Below, in pieces: positions 1 to 10,368 of a stretch of 64,000 nucleotides of DNA. The stretch spans positions 295,930,059 through 295,994,058 of the forward strand of contig NC_057814.1 in assembly GCF_018294505.1 (NCBI RefSeq), read 5' to 3'. Source of the DNA: Triticum aestivum (Eukaryota > Streptophyta > Magnoliopsida > Poales > Poaceae). The stretch's first letter is position 1. Every line of letters begins with the position of its first letter. Under the pieces are notes generated by a model. That model made no database searches. It saw nothing but the letters and a program-made list of their open reading frames with translations, and had not been told where the DNA came from. Made by a program: the position numbers and the translations under genes.

Positions 1-350
1 CAGGCGGCGCCTTTTATTTTGAGACCTCCTATAGGCCGCTCGCTGCGGCAAAGTGCCGACGCTTCGCATAGGGCACCGCTAACCTGGGCTGGCCCATTTC
101 CGGTGGCACCATCCGAGATGAGAAAACGCAAAAACGTGAATTGATCCTGCGATTGCGTGGTCGATGGCGTGAATGCTTGCCACTGCGACAGTCAACTTCT
201 CACGATAGAATTGAAGAGCCATACTTAAAAGAGCATACAACAACGGCAGGGATCGTACATATACCCTACTGCAAGTGAGCAACGCTAATAGGCACCATAA
301 TTCCTGGGATTTCGTACATAAAAATGGCAGTTCGCCTTATAAGCCGAAAC
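1..350. other. Unassigned sequence, possibly the end of a DNA transposon
   Basis: I see no coding gene here. The first 110 bases are GC-rich, then the sequence grades into the AT-rich minisatellite that follows. The arrangement (GC-rich end, AT-rich filler, then GGGCCGGCCC-rich sequence near 1600-1830) is like that of large non-autonomous DNA elements in Triticeae genomes, but I could not pair terminal inverted repeats, so this is only an inference. Confidence 0.25.
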
Positions 351-1340
351 AGATTTAAAATTATTTTAAAGTTTTGAACGTGATTTTCTTTTTTGAAAAA
401 TACAATATGTTTCAAAACACAAACATTTTCATATTTCACAGGAATAAAATAAACTTGAAACAATTTTGGGAATCTCAAAACTTTTTTTTCGAAAAAAAGG
501 AACAACATGAAAACAATATTTTTTTCTGAAATCAAGAAGAATTTCTTGAAAATGCAAAACATTTTCTGAAACACAGGAACAAAAAACTGAAAGCGCGAAC
601 ATTTTTGAAACACATGAACATTTTGATGATGTGAACAAATTTGGAAAGCCCGAACATTTTTTGGAAATTCCCATTTTTGAATTGGTGAACAAAAGTTAAT
701 AAATGTGAACATTTTTCGAAATTCGCCGAACATTTTTTGAATTTGCGAACAAAATTTACAGGAGCATTTCTTGAATTTGTGAACAAATTTTGGAACCAGA
801 ACAATTTTTGAAAACGTGATATTTTTGAATTGGTGAACAAAAATTAAAAAGAGGAACAATTCTTGAAAATTCAGAACAAAATTTTGTAACAGAGAACAAT
901 TTGAATAACCCGAACAATTTTGTAAATGCTATTTTTTAGTATACATGAACAAAAATATTGGAAATGAAGGCATTTTTCTATAGCTTCGAACATTTTTGTA
1001 AAACACGAACATTTTTCTTTTGAAACGCGAACAATTTCTGATACTTCAAACAATTTGTGAAACACGATCAATTTTTCAATTTGTGAACGTATTTTGAAAA
1101 CGATATCATTTCTTGAAATTCCAAAAATTATCTGAAATTTTCGAAATCCCTGAACATTTTTTCAAACACATTTTTTTTAAATCATGAACTAAATTTTGAG
1201 AATGAGAACAATTTTTGAAATATGAACATTGTTCAAAATAGTGAACAAATTTTGAAAGCAAGAGCATATTTTGAAATTGCTGAACATTTTTTGAAACATG
1301 AACAATTTTTATAATTGTGTACAAATTTTGAACACGCGAA
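351..1340. repeat. AT-rich degenerate minisatellite (GAACATTTTTGAAA-type units)
   Basis: About 1 kb is built of imperfect units in which a GAACA or GAACAA core alternates with a T-run and a GAAA/GAAT segment, spaced roughly 20-28 bases apart (for example near 599, 650, 705, 729, 990, 1003 and 1283). The long open frames on the minus strand (266-859 and 532-840) are Phe/Lys/Cys-rich translations of this repeat and are not genes. Confidence 0.8.
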
Positions 1341-1510
1341 CTGGAACAGAATGTTTGAAAATTTCAAACAAAAGAAACAGGAAAAACAAAAACAAAAAAC
1401 AAAGAGGAAAAGAAAAAGAAAAACTAAAACGAAAAAGAAAAAGAAACACGAACAGAAAAAGAAAAAAGAAACAGACAAAAACAAGAAAATAAAAAACGGA
1501 AAATAGAATA
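1341..1510. repeat. Purine-rich low-complexity tract
   Basis: The plus strand is almost entirely A and G with scattered C from about 1370 to 1505, built of AAAGAAA, AAAACAAA and GAAAAAGAAA blocks. Two overlapping frames here read as Lys/Arg-only peptides. It directly follows the minisatellite and is probably part of the same repeat domain. Confidence 0.75.
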
Positions 1511-1599
1511 ACCGGTCCAGGAACCTTCTAGAAGGTTCCCAAAACCGATAAAAAACCGCTGGGAATCCTCTAGAAGATTCCTAAAACCGAAACCTCGTA

Positions 1600-2056
1600 C
1601 GTACTACGGATGGGCCGGCCCAATTCCTCGCTCGTTCGCCCAGTCTGTGTGTTTGCTCGACAGTTTGACGCAATATGCGTCAAATAGGGAATTCCTTTTA
1701 TTTTCGCGAATCTAAGTCATAAGAAAGCACTATATGGGCCGGCCCAGCGCGGGGGCGCTTCAGGCGCCCGTCAAAACGAACGCAGACCGCGAGCAAGCGT
1801 ACGCGTTAAAATGGGCCGGCCTAGAAACGACGCACAAGGAAAACGCTTGAGGTGAGACGTAAATACGTTTTGGGCCGTCAAAGTGGTGGGCGCTAAACAT
1901 CCCGTTCGGCCGTCCACAAATAATTCCGCCGAGGCCTAGTTACTTCACTACCGACGTGCGTAGACCCAGAAGCCCGCTACACACCACGAGGCTCCATTTC
2001 TCTCCTCCGCTCCCTTAAACCCTCCGCCGGCAGCCGCCGCCGCCCCTTCTGCCGCC
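1600..2056 (+). promoter_or_regulatory. Promoter and 5' UTR of the ERA-like GTPase gene, with four TGGGCC motifs
   Basis: TGGGCC occurs at 1611, 1735, 1812 and 1871, that is 446, 322, 245 and 186 bases before the start codon. The first two lie in the perfect 12-base palindrome TGGGCCGGCCCA and the third in an 11-of-12 match. TGGGCC/T is the plant site II element bound by TCP factors and is common in promoters of nuclear genes for organellar and ribosomal proteins (established knowledge). The last 80 bases are a C/T-rich leader typical of a grass 5' UTR. I see no clear TATA box. Part of this stretch may derive from a transposon end, so the regulatory role is an inference. Confidence 0.5.
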
Positions 2057-5000
2057 ATGCGCCGCATCGTCCGAGCTCTCCGGCCGCTCCAAAAGCTAAC
2101 CTCTCATACCACCCAGTTTCCTCTCCCCGTCCACCGCCTCCTCTCCACCTCTTCCTCCTCATCCTCCTCCTCCGCCGCTGCTGCCTCCTCAGACTCCGAC
2201 TCCGCCGCCCACGACGCTGATTTTAACAGCGCTGACTTCTCCCTCCCACCCACGGACCCATCCCCAGCCTCCGCCGCACCCGTCCGCAACCCCCTCTCCG
2301 CGCTTTGTAAGGTCCGATTCGACCCCTCCCTCCGCGCACGCGCCGACGAGGCGCTCTTCGGGGAGAAGAATGCAGGGATGGGAGTGGAGGACGCGGTGGA
2401 GGAAGAGCGGTCGCGGGAGGTGGCGCTCGCGCTGCTTGAGGCCGCCCTGGAGCCGCCCGACGAGGACGAGGAGGGAGGCCCCGAGGAGGTCAGGAAGGAG
2501 GACCAGATGTCGCTCTCCGTCGGGATCGTCGGTGCGCCCAACGCCGGCAAGTCGTCGCTCACCAACACTGCTGTACGTTTTCTTTCTGCCCCTTTTTTTA
2601 TGTATTTCGTTCATGAATATTGTCAATATTAGATGTTGTGACATGGGGTCAGGGCCGGTCCTGAGATTTTGGGGGCCTGGAGCGAAACTAAACCTTGAGG
2701 CCCCCTAATATAAACGTCATAATAATGATAGTCGATAACTCGATATACATGTACATGTGAAAATATTAGCAATAATTATTGTGATTTGTGTCACTGCATA
2801 TATGATGACCTATGGAGGAAATAGACAAAGAAGTGTTGTGTATCTATGACAACACATCTTTAGCAATACAAAGCCATATTTATTTCACCTGAATACGAAA
2901 CCATGTTTTGTGTCAGGCCGTAAATAATGTATTTGAGGTACCAAAAGGCCGTAAATAGTTCTAAAAGGAATATGTATCTAAAATGTAGTGTACTTCTTGA
3001 ACTAAATAATGTTAATATCGTTATTCTAAATAGCAGTTTCGAGAAATTAAGATAGATGAGACAATTCATATGACTGGTATGCAAAATATTACTCCATATC
3101 CATATCTTTACAAATCTAATCAAACAGTGCTAAAGTTACGCTTATCTAGTTGCATGAATGGAAAAAGAAATCAAGAGTTAATTACCACGTCTATGCGGTC
3201 ATTGAACAGTTCATTTGAAAACTACTCGATCAGCATCTAAAACATCTCCGCCCGCCCACCCCCCCACCCCCGCCCTCAGGGCTGGCCCTGGATGGGGTAG
3301 TACATGTCCAATCGCTTGGTACTAAGGGGAGAGATAATTTCGAAACTCATGCATAGAAGAAAACTGATAGCTTGTGTAAGACCAATAAAAGCTATGTACA
3401 TGTCATTCTATGGTTTGAGATGCCATTTATTACTACGTACTAGAGTAACATGAGCCATTCAAGACAAATAAAGTGTATTATGTTTTATCGTGTCATCTAT
3501 CAGTTGTTGTGGAAGTCCTAGGATGACATCTGATCTGTTCAGGAATGGAACAATTGTTAATGTTGGATTGTTCACTTAATGCTCGCAGTGCTGCTAATAT
3601 GATGCCTTATTGTTTAATAAGTGGTATTCAGTTTCATTATTAGTGAGAGTGAAATTACCATATAACCATAGTGATGCCTTAAGTTTCCTTGTTCATATCT
3701 ACTAACAGGTTGGCTCAAAAGTGGCTGCAGTCTCCCGCAAGACAAATACAACAACTCATGAAATTTTGGGCGTGCTGACAAAAGGGAAAACTCAGATAGT
3801 ATGTTTCTATCAAGTATATGCTTTTGTTAGTAGGGTGTTGATCTACACTTTTCAATATTTGACTTTAGCATGGCTTCTTCAGGATCTTCTCTTTGTCAAA
3901 TAATTGCAATTTGAAAATGATGTGTATTATGTATGATGTCATGGAATTCTTGTACTCCCTCCGATCCATATTACTTGTCGCTCAAACGGATTAGATCTAG
4001 CACTGAAATACATCTAGATACATCGGTTTGAGCGACGAGTAATATGGATCGGAGGTAGTATTTTATTTTAGCAAGTTATTTACTGCATTTAGAAATCTGG
4101 TTACACCTGTAGTGCAAGTACATATTTTGGCTCACCCAATCTATTTTATTCTATGGAAATTAAGAAATTTATATATGTAATGTAAAGCATTAGTTGTTTT
4201 CCCATTATGATATATTAATATCAACTAATTATGACCTGCTGCCGAAAATGCCTGCCTGAACGATGTTAAAAAAAATCTCGAAGTTTGAGTTGTTTCCAGC
4301 TGATAAAATTCTCTGCAGTGCTTTTTTGATACCCCAGGTCTCATGTTAGGGCACCATGGGTTTCCTCATAGGGATGTCACCGTTCGTGTAGAGAGTGCCT
4401 GGAACTCAGTTAACCTCTATGATTTACTAATAGTAATGTTTGATGTCAATAGGCATCTGAAAATGTAAAGTCTCACTATCTTTTCCTCTCAGGTCCATTT
4501 TCAGTTACAGTTTATCTCACACTGCTTAACCATTTGTAGATTTGTGCAGGCCTGATTCCCGAGTAATAAAGTTAATCAAACGATTGGGTGCCGAGGTAAA
4601 CCCAAACCAGAAACGTATATTATGCATGAATAAGGTTGACCTAGTGGATGACAAAAAAGACTTGCTGAAGGTTGCAAAGGAATTTGAAGATCTTCCTGGA
4701 TTTGAGCGGTACCCCTTGGTCTGCACTATGATTTACGTTGCGTTCCTTTTTTCATATGCCTGATTAAAATTGCCTGGAATGTTTCTTAGGTACTTCATGG
4801 TTTCTGGACTAAAAGGCAAAGGAGTGAAGGACCTTGTACAGTACTTGATGGACCAGGTATTGATTTATTCCCGACATTCAGTTTACCCTGCTAAATTGTC
4901 AAATAGCTGTATTTTCTTTACTTGTAACATGTTTGTAGTGAAAAATAAGAAGATTCTGAATTTCAAGGGAGTTGGATGCTGAATTTTGTGTGTATATTAA

Positions 5001-6109
5001 TCGTTAGATGGATACTGTTTTGTAGATTGAAATGTCCATCTTGTGTTATGTTTATCATCCTATGAAGGCAGCTGCTTGAGTTAGGATGAATAACTTGGCT
5101 ATAATTCTTTGTAGAATTTTATAGCAGATATAAAATTTAAGACTGCTTGCATTTCTTGTTCCACCCAATCCATCAAATGACCAATATCAGTTGCTTAATG
5201 AAATGATCTACTTTATTTATATGTTTTGATTCTTTGTGAAGTTTCTGAAAAAAATAACACTTGTTTTTCTTTGTTGCTGTAAACTGAATCCAGGATCTTG
5301 TGAAACACTGTGTTTGGTTGCTAAGTAATACCATTAATGATTGTTTATGCTCTCCTTTTAGGTACTTGCCAATAGAAAAAATGAAACATGTGATGAAATC
5401 AATTTTATCACGATCAATACCCAAATATATCCCCTCTATGTAGACAGTGAGAAACTTAACCTCTTCTATGTTAGGCAGTGAGAAGACCTTGGGACGAGGA
5501 ACCGGCGACAATGACTGAAGAAGTAATGAAAACCATATCATTGGAGGTTGTGCGAGAGAAGATGCTGGATCATATTCACCAAGTAATTCTTATAATTTAT
5601 TCTGCTGTGAAACTTGGCGCTCCTTTAATATGTGTGCATTATTTGCTAAATATGAGTTTCTACAGGAAATCCCATATGTAATTGAGCATCGGCTGATGGA
5701 TTGGAAGGAGCTAAAAGACGGTTCTCTTAGGGTGGAACAACACTTTATTGCACCAAAGCAAAGCCAACGGCAGATCCTTGTTGGAAAAAATGGCTCTAAG
5801 ATCGGGTAATATTCTTGTATTCAAACGTGCTTCCATGTATCAATATGACAAGCTATTTCTTTGGTGAACTGCCTTCCCTTTTCGTGTCTCCAGTTAGATG
5901 TATTGCAAGAATTATGCCTATTCAGTTCACGCCTCCAATCAAATGTATTATGACAACTAATCGTATGCATGCTTGATCCTAATGTGTTGATTTGGGATAA
6001 ATATTTCAGGAGAATCGGGATTGAAGCCAATGAAGAATTGCGGTCCATATTCAAGAGAGATGTCCATCTGATGCTCCAAGTTAGAGTTGCTAAGAAGAGG
6101 AGTTCTTGA
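2057..6109 (+). CDS. ERG: ERA-like GTPase, organellar (ERG); eight exons
   Basis: This is a KH-domain GTPase of the bacterial Era family, which assists assembly of the small ribosomal subunit; the plant ERG protein is organellar, usually described as mitochondrial. Exons: 2057-2572, 3709-3798, 4319-4464, 4550-4708, 4790-4856, 5475-5582, 5666-5805 and 6010-6109. All introns are GT-AG and the joined frame is open for 441 codons, close to the length of the Arabidopsis protein. The N-terminus is Arg/Ser-rich and lacks early acidic residues, as in a transit peptide, then a Ser/Ala/Asp-rich linker runs to about residue 150. GTPase motifs: G1 GAPNAGKS at 159-166, the TNTTTHE switch I region at 184-190, G3 DTPG at 206-209, G4 NKVD at 278-281 and G5 SGLKG at 309-313. 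The KH domain fills the C-terminus, with its GKNG loop at 402-405. Every motif is present, so I call it functional. Exon 1 is strongly GC-rich, as is usual in grasses. It is the only clearly intact cellular gene in the window. Confidence 0.93.
2650..3290. mobile_element. hAT-like non-autonomous element in ERG intron 1
   Basis: The ends are inverted repeats: CAGGGCCGGTCCTGAG on the left and, read in reverse complement, CAGGGCCAGCCCTGAG on the right. They are flanked by the 8-bp near-duplication CATGGGGT (2642-2649) and GATGGGGT (3291-3298), the target-site length of hAT transposons. There is no transposase frame in the 641 bp. It occupies more than half of intron 1. Confidence 0.8.
3955..4058. 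mobile_element. Stowaway MITE in ERG intron 2
   Basis: The 104-bp element has long terminal inverted repeats beginning CTCCCTCCGATCCATATT, with a single mismatch at the right end, and is flanked by TA on both sides (3953-3954 and 4059-4060). The CTCCCTCC end and TA target are diagnostic of the Stowaway/Tc1-Mariner group. Confidence 0.92.
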
Positions 6110-6222
6110 ATAGATCAGCAGATCATGAGTAAGTCTCCACATTTCATTTCCTGCTAGCCCTGTTTTGTAAGTCTGTTAGCAGATTTGGTAGAAATGGTAG
6201 AAAGATTCAAAAAGTGCGCAGT
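6110..6222 (+). other. Proximal 3' UTR of ERG, with a possible 3' UTR intron donor
   Basis: Directly after the stop codon there is a good splice donor (GTAAGT at 6129-6134). A matching acceptor, TTGTGCAG, ends at 6645, so a 3' UTR intron of about 517 bases that would contain the Tourist-type MITE is possible. This rests only on splice consensus; no transcript evidence is available. Confidence 0.35.
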
Positions 6223-6225
6223 TAA

Positions 6226-6487
6226 GGCTAGTCATAGTGGGAGTAACTTAGCTAGTAACATAGCGCACTCCAATAAATTTTTGCTTATGTGGCAAGTATT
6301 TAATGTGAGGTGGTAACATAATATGTTACTGTAACATAGCGCTTCCCAAGACAAGATGAGTCTACAAGCTAATAAATGAAGCCATCTATGACACTACTAT
6401 CATGTTACTTTGCATTATGAAGGTAGTAACTTAGACTAGTTTCATGCATATGACACTAGTCTAAGTTACTCCCCACTATGACCAGCC
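6226..6487. mobile_element. Tourist/Harbinger-type MITE downstream of ERG
   Basis: The 262-bp element has inverted ends GGCTAGTCATAGTGGGAGTAA on the left and the complement of GGCTGGTCATAGTGGGGAGTA on the right, with a TAA duplication at 6223-6225 and 6488-6490. A 3-bp TAA/TTA target is typical of the PIF/Harbinger superfamily. The interior is AT-rich with no coding capacity. Confidence 0.85.
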
Positions 6488-7028
6488 TAATATTCTCTCA
6501 AAACTTTGCCACCGAAGTAAATAGTTCTGCAAAAACTTCTTATATTTAGTTACAGAGGTACAGTAGTAATTTTCTTGGTCTCCAGAATCGTGATGTTTTG
6601 ATTCTTCATCCAATTGTCTGAAGTAATATATGTTACCTTGTGCAGTTGTAGCGGCTGTATAGATAGCTGCTGGTACGAGGTCTGCTCTGCGGTGCCGGTT
6701 CAGAGATATTCGATTATGTGAGCCTGTGCTTGTGTTGGTCGTGTTCAATGGTACTGTGAGGGCTTCTCCACTTGAATCAAGGACCTGTATGCCTTAGCAT
6801 TCAAATATGAGTAGCGATTTCCAGTTACAAGTTTGCTCGACAATATTGAGCAGGATGTAAGCACATATAAGGACGAGTTGCAAAGAGGCGGGCCTGGACA
6901 TCTGAGTATGTTGTGATACATAGATATACGTACCTGCACTAGGTTATTGTGATTCTGTTTCAAATAAGTTGTACCTTGTGTAAAAGACAAGCTTGTAAGG
7001 CTTGTCTTTTCTTTGTTAAAACAGTTTT
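6488..7028 (+). other. Distal 3' flank of ERG
   Basis: No open frame here looks like a gene. It may hold the distal 3' UTR exon of ERG (from 6646 if the proposed 3' UTR intron is used). An 11-bp perfect inverted repeat with a 7-base loop lies at 6982-7010 (AAAAGACAAGC and its complement). Confidence 0.4.
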
Positions 7029-7191
7029 GCTAAGTCTCAGTCAACTGAGACTTCGTTATGTCTCAGTTGATGCTACCTTCCTTCAATATTTTGCATGGAG
7101 ATTCGTACAAAAAAAAATGTTTTTTTTTTGTTCTTACATAGTATACCACTTGACTGAGACTTGGTTAAGTCTCAGTGGACTGAGACCTAGC
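7029..7191. mobile_element. MITE with CTAAGTCTCAGT-type terminal inverted repeats
   Basis: The left end (7030-7053) and the reverse complement of the right end (7167-7190) match over about 24 bases with two or three mismatches, both built on GTCTCAGT. AGTCTCAG/CTGAGACT also recurs just inside each end, so the termini are themselves partly palindromic. I found no clear target duplication, so the superfamily is not assigned (Mutator-like is possible). Confidence 0.65.
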
Positions 7192-7741
7192 CACATCCAT
7201 GTTAAAATATATATAATCCCTCTTAGTATAAGGCGTGCCTCTACTCCTGAAAAAAAGACTCAGTTGGTAGATTTTTAGCTGTCCGTAACGACACTCCCCT
7301 GACGGCGCGCCTAGGGTTTAGACTACTCCTGGACTCCACTGGAGTTCGCTTAGGTTTCCTTCTCCATCCGCTTCCCGGGACCCGGTAACCTCTCGGGCTA
7401 TGGAGACCTACTTTCCCGGCTTTCCCACTTTGGAGACCTGGAGTGTGGGTGGGTTGTGGAGTTTGTCGATCTAGGTTTGTGGAGCAGATGGCAAGCAAAG
7501 CGTTGGGTTCGAGCGTTCAGAGCAGAGCAGGATCTCTTGAGGCAGAAGGGGTGCTAAGCCTCCAAATAGATGATCTCCTCAAAGCCTGTGTGTTTGCGGA
7601 TCCCGCAAACCGGGCCATTCGCTAAAATAACCGTGTGTTACGGGATCCATCCTGTATCTCTGACCCGAGCAGATCCGCCAAATCAGGTCGTCCCAGAATA
7701 TTTTTGGGGATCCCGCATCCGCGAGCCCATTTCCTCCATAT
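7192..7741 (+). other. Leader region of a degraded gene or transposon remnant
   Basis: The stretch is moderately GC-rich and contains a short open frame (7443-7625) whose last 46 codons, from an ATG at 7488, read like a small soluble protein and end at a stop. A GCGGATCCCGCAAA segment near 7597 and related GGATCC repeats up to 7790 suggest the end of an old Harbinger-like element. I cannot assign a gene. Confidence 0.3.
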
Positions 7742-8636
7742 GTGTGGGAATCCACCCGATTTTGCCGGATCCTCTTTCGCCGACTTCTGTTTCCCGCCTC
7801 TCACCCCGATGCCGCCGCCCATCCGTCCTCCGACCTCACCGTCCGGCCTCGCGGCGCCGGAATTCAGCCGGATGGAGCCACCGCCGCCCCCCGGGTGCTC
7901 CATACCATGCTCCGCCACCGCCGTCGGTCCGTCCGCCCGGGCCTCACACGGCTCCAACTCCTCCCGCCGCCGCTCCAATTCCTCCCGCGGCCCTCAAGAG
8001 GAAGCAGCAAGGGAGCCATCTCGTTCAAAGCGGCGCAGCCGGCGCGGCACCACCGAGCGTCGCACCCGCTCCGGTTCCAAAATCTTATGGAGATCGTGCT
8101 CTGGAGGAAGATGGAGCTCAAAAATCTTATGAGTGGTAGCGGTGTTGGGTTTGGAGGGGGCTTTTCTTTCGGCAATGGTGGTGGTGGCCTTGGCATGGGT
8201 GGCGGAGGTAGCTTCGGCATGGTTGGTGGTGGTGGCTTCGACATGGGTGTTGGTGGTGGTGATGGTGGCTTCGGCATGGGTGGTGGTGCTTCGGCAAGCC
8301 AAGTGAATGGTGGTGATGGTGGTCGTGCTCAATCTCCGGTCCAACTGAATGGTGGTGATGGTGGTGCTCACTCTCCGGTTCAAATTTGTGAAGATGGTGG
8401 TGCTCACTCACCGGTTCAAGTTCGTGCAGATGGTGGTGCGAGCTCTCCGGTCAATGTGAATGATGGCGATGGAGGTGCTAGGGGCTTATGGAGGAGCTTG
8501 GTTAGGATGAGTGGCACAAAATTTCAAGCAAATGTTAGTCCAGATATCGATAAAGTTGAGAAGGTTCACAAAATTGCAAGTAAAGCAAATAGATCAAATC
8601 CAAGTATATCACTAGGAACGGATCCGCACAACCAAG
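7742..8636 (+). pseudogene. Frameshifted Pro/Ala-rich and Gly-rich gene remnant, interrupted by a solo LTR
   Basis: I do not recognise the family with certainty. Three plus frames share the coding signal. From an ATG at 7809 one frame reads a Pro-rich start (MPPPIRPPTSPSG). Another frame then carries a Pro/Ala-rich stretch ending LKRKQQGSHLVQSG. The frame open from 7742 finally gives a Gly-rich block (GFGGGFSFGNGGGG and similar, about 8135-8300), followed by degenerate repeats of NGGDGGAHSPVQ (about 8305-8470) and a basic tail. Switching frame keeps the compositional trend, which points to at least two frameshifts. The frame runs straight into a Copia LTR at 8637, so its last 7 or so residues are LTR-derived; host sequence resumes at 10369. 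Composition resembles the N-terminus of the NAM-associated/Myb-like proteins linked to Harbinger elements, but that is a guess. Confidence 0.4.
8305..8470 (+). repeat. Coding minisatellite, 36-42 bp units (NGGDGGAHSPVQ)
   Basis: Four to five in-frame units of the type AATGGTGGTGATGGTGGT...CTCTCCGGT follow one another, preceded by a GGT-rich stretch (8150-8300). Unit length varies in multiples of three, so the repeat grew while the frame was under coding constraint. Confidence 0.65.
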
Positions 8637-10363
8637 TGTTGGGGAACGTAGTAATTTAAAAAAAATTACGCACACGCAAGATCATGGTGATGCATAGCAA
8701 CGAGAGGGGAGAGTGTTGTCCACGTACCCTCGTAGACCGTAAGCGGAAGCGTTATGACAACGCGGTTGATGTAGTCGTACGTCTTCACGATTGACCGATC
8801 CTAGTACCGAAAGTACGGCACCTCCGCGATCTGCACACGTTCGGCTCGGTGACGTCCCACGAACTCACGATCCAGCAGAGTGTCGAGGGAGAGCTTCGTC
8901 AGCACGAGGGCGTGATGATGGTGATGATGAATCTACCGGCGCAGGGTTTCGCCTAAGCACTGCAACGATTTGACCGAGGTGGATTATGGTGGACGGGGGC
9001 ACCGCACACGGCTAAGAGATCAATGATCAACTTGTGTGTTCTAGGGTGCCCCTGCCCCCGTATATAAAGGAGCAAGGGGGAGGCCGGCCGGCCCTTGGGG
9101 CGCGTCAAGGAGGGGAGGAGTCCTCCTCCTAGTAGGAGTAGGACTCCCCCTTTCCTAGTCCAACTAGGAGGAGGAAGGGGGAAGGAAGGAGAGGGAGAGA
9201 GGGAGGGAAAGAGGGGGCACCGCCCCCCTCCTTGTCCAATTCGGACTCCCAAGGGGGGGGGGAGGCCAGCCCTATGGCCCCTCCTCTCTCTCTCACAAGG
9301 CCCATGTTGGCCCATTAGTTCCCCCGGGGGTTTCGATAACCCCCCGACACTTCGATAATTATCCGGTGACCCCCGGAACTCATACGGTGTCCGAATATAG
9401 TCATCCAATATATCAATCTTTATGTCTCGACCATTTCGAGACTCCTCGTCATGTCCGTGATCACATCCGGGACTCCGAACTATCTTCGGCACATCAAGAC
9501 ACATAAACTCATAATACCGATCGTCACCGAACGTTAAGCATGCGGACCCTACGGGTTCGAGAACTATGTAGACATGACCGAGACACGTCTCCGGTCAATA
9601 AGCAATAGAGGAACCTGGATGTTCATATTGGCTCCCACATATTCTACGAAGATCTTTATCGGTCAAACCGCATTACAACATACATTGTTCCCTTTGTCAT
9701 CGGTATGTTACTTGCCCGAGATTCGATCGTCGGTATCTCAACTCCTAGTTCAATCTCGTTACCGGCAAGTCTCTTTACTCGTTCCGTAATGCATCATCCT
9801 GCAACTAACTCATTAGTCACATTGCTTGCAAGGCTTATAGTGATGTGCATTACCGAGAGGGCCCAGAGATACCTCTCTGACAATCGGAGTGACAAATCCT
9901 AATCTCGATCTATGCCAACTCAACAAGTACCATCGGAGACACCTGTAGAGCACCTTTATAATCACCCAATTACGTTGTGACGTTTGGTAGCACACAAAGT
10001 GTTCCTCCGGTATTCGGGAGTTGCATAATCTCATAGTCATAGGAACATGTATAAGTCATGAAGAAAGCAATAGCAATATACTAAATGATCAAGTGCTAAG
10101 CTAACGGAATGGGTCAAGTCAATCACATCATTCTCTAATGATGTGATCCCGTTAATCAAATGACAACTCATGTCTATGGCTAGGAAACTTAACCATCTTT
10201 GATTCAACGAGCTAGTCAGCATACTAGTGACACTCTGTCTATGTATTCACACATGTACTAAGTTTCCGGTTAATACAATTCGAGCATGAATAGAAACATT
10301 TATCATGATATAAGGAAATATAAATAACAATTTTATTATTGCCTCTAGGGCATATTTCCTTGA
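8637..10363 (-). mobile_element. Solo LTR of an Angela/WIS-type Copia retrotransposon
   Basis: The 1,727-bp LTR begins TGTTGGGGAACG and ends CATATTTCCTTGA (last bases mutated from the usual TTCA), flanked by CCAAG at 8632-8636 and 10364-10368. No internal domain is present, so the element was reduced to one LTR by unequal recombination. It is about as similar to the LTRs at 27206, 33899 and 37961 as they are to each other and lies in the same orientation. Short open frames inside it are LTR sequence, not genes. Confidence 0.93.
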
Positions 10364-10368
10364 CCAAG

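Noticed and set aside
266..859. 197-codon minus-strand open frame (and overlapping 532-840)
   Set aside because: It is a translation of the AT-rich minisatellite, with Phe/Lys/Cys-only composition in several frames at once.
2104..2568. 154-codon minus-strand frame opposite ERG exon 1
   Set aside because: It is a shadow of a GC-rich exon; the plus strand carries a conserved GTPase domain with correct splice sites.
7864..8411. His/Thr-rich minus-strand frames opposite the Gly-rich block
   Set aside because: They are antisense readings of GGT-rich DNA; the plus-strand Gly-rich reading with in-frame repeats is the better explanation.
9095..9358. Plus-strand frame with Pro/Arg/Gly runs
   Set aside because: It is LTR sequence of the solo Copia LTR; equivalent stretches in the other LTRs are not open in the same way.
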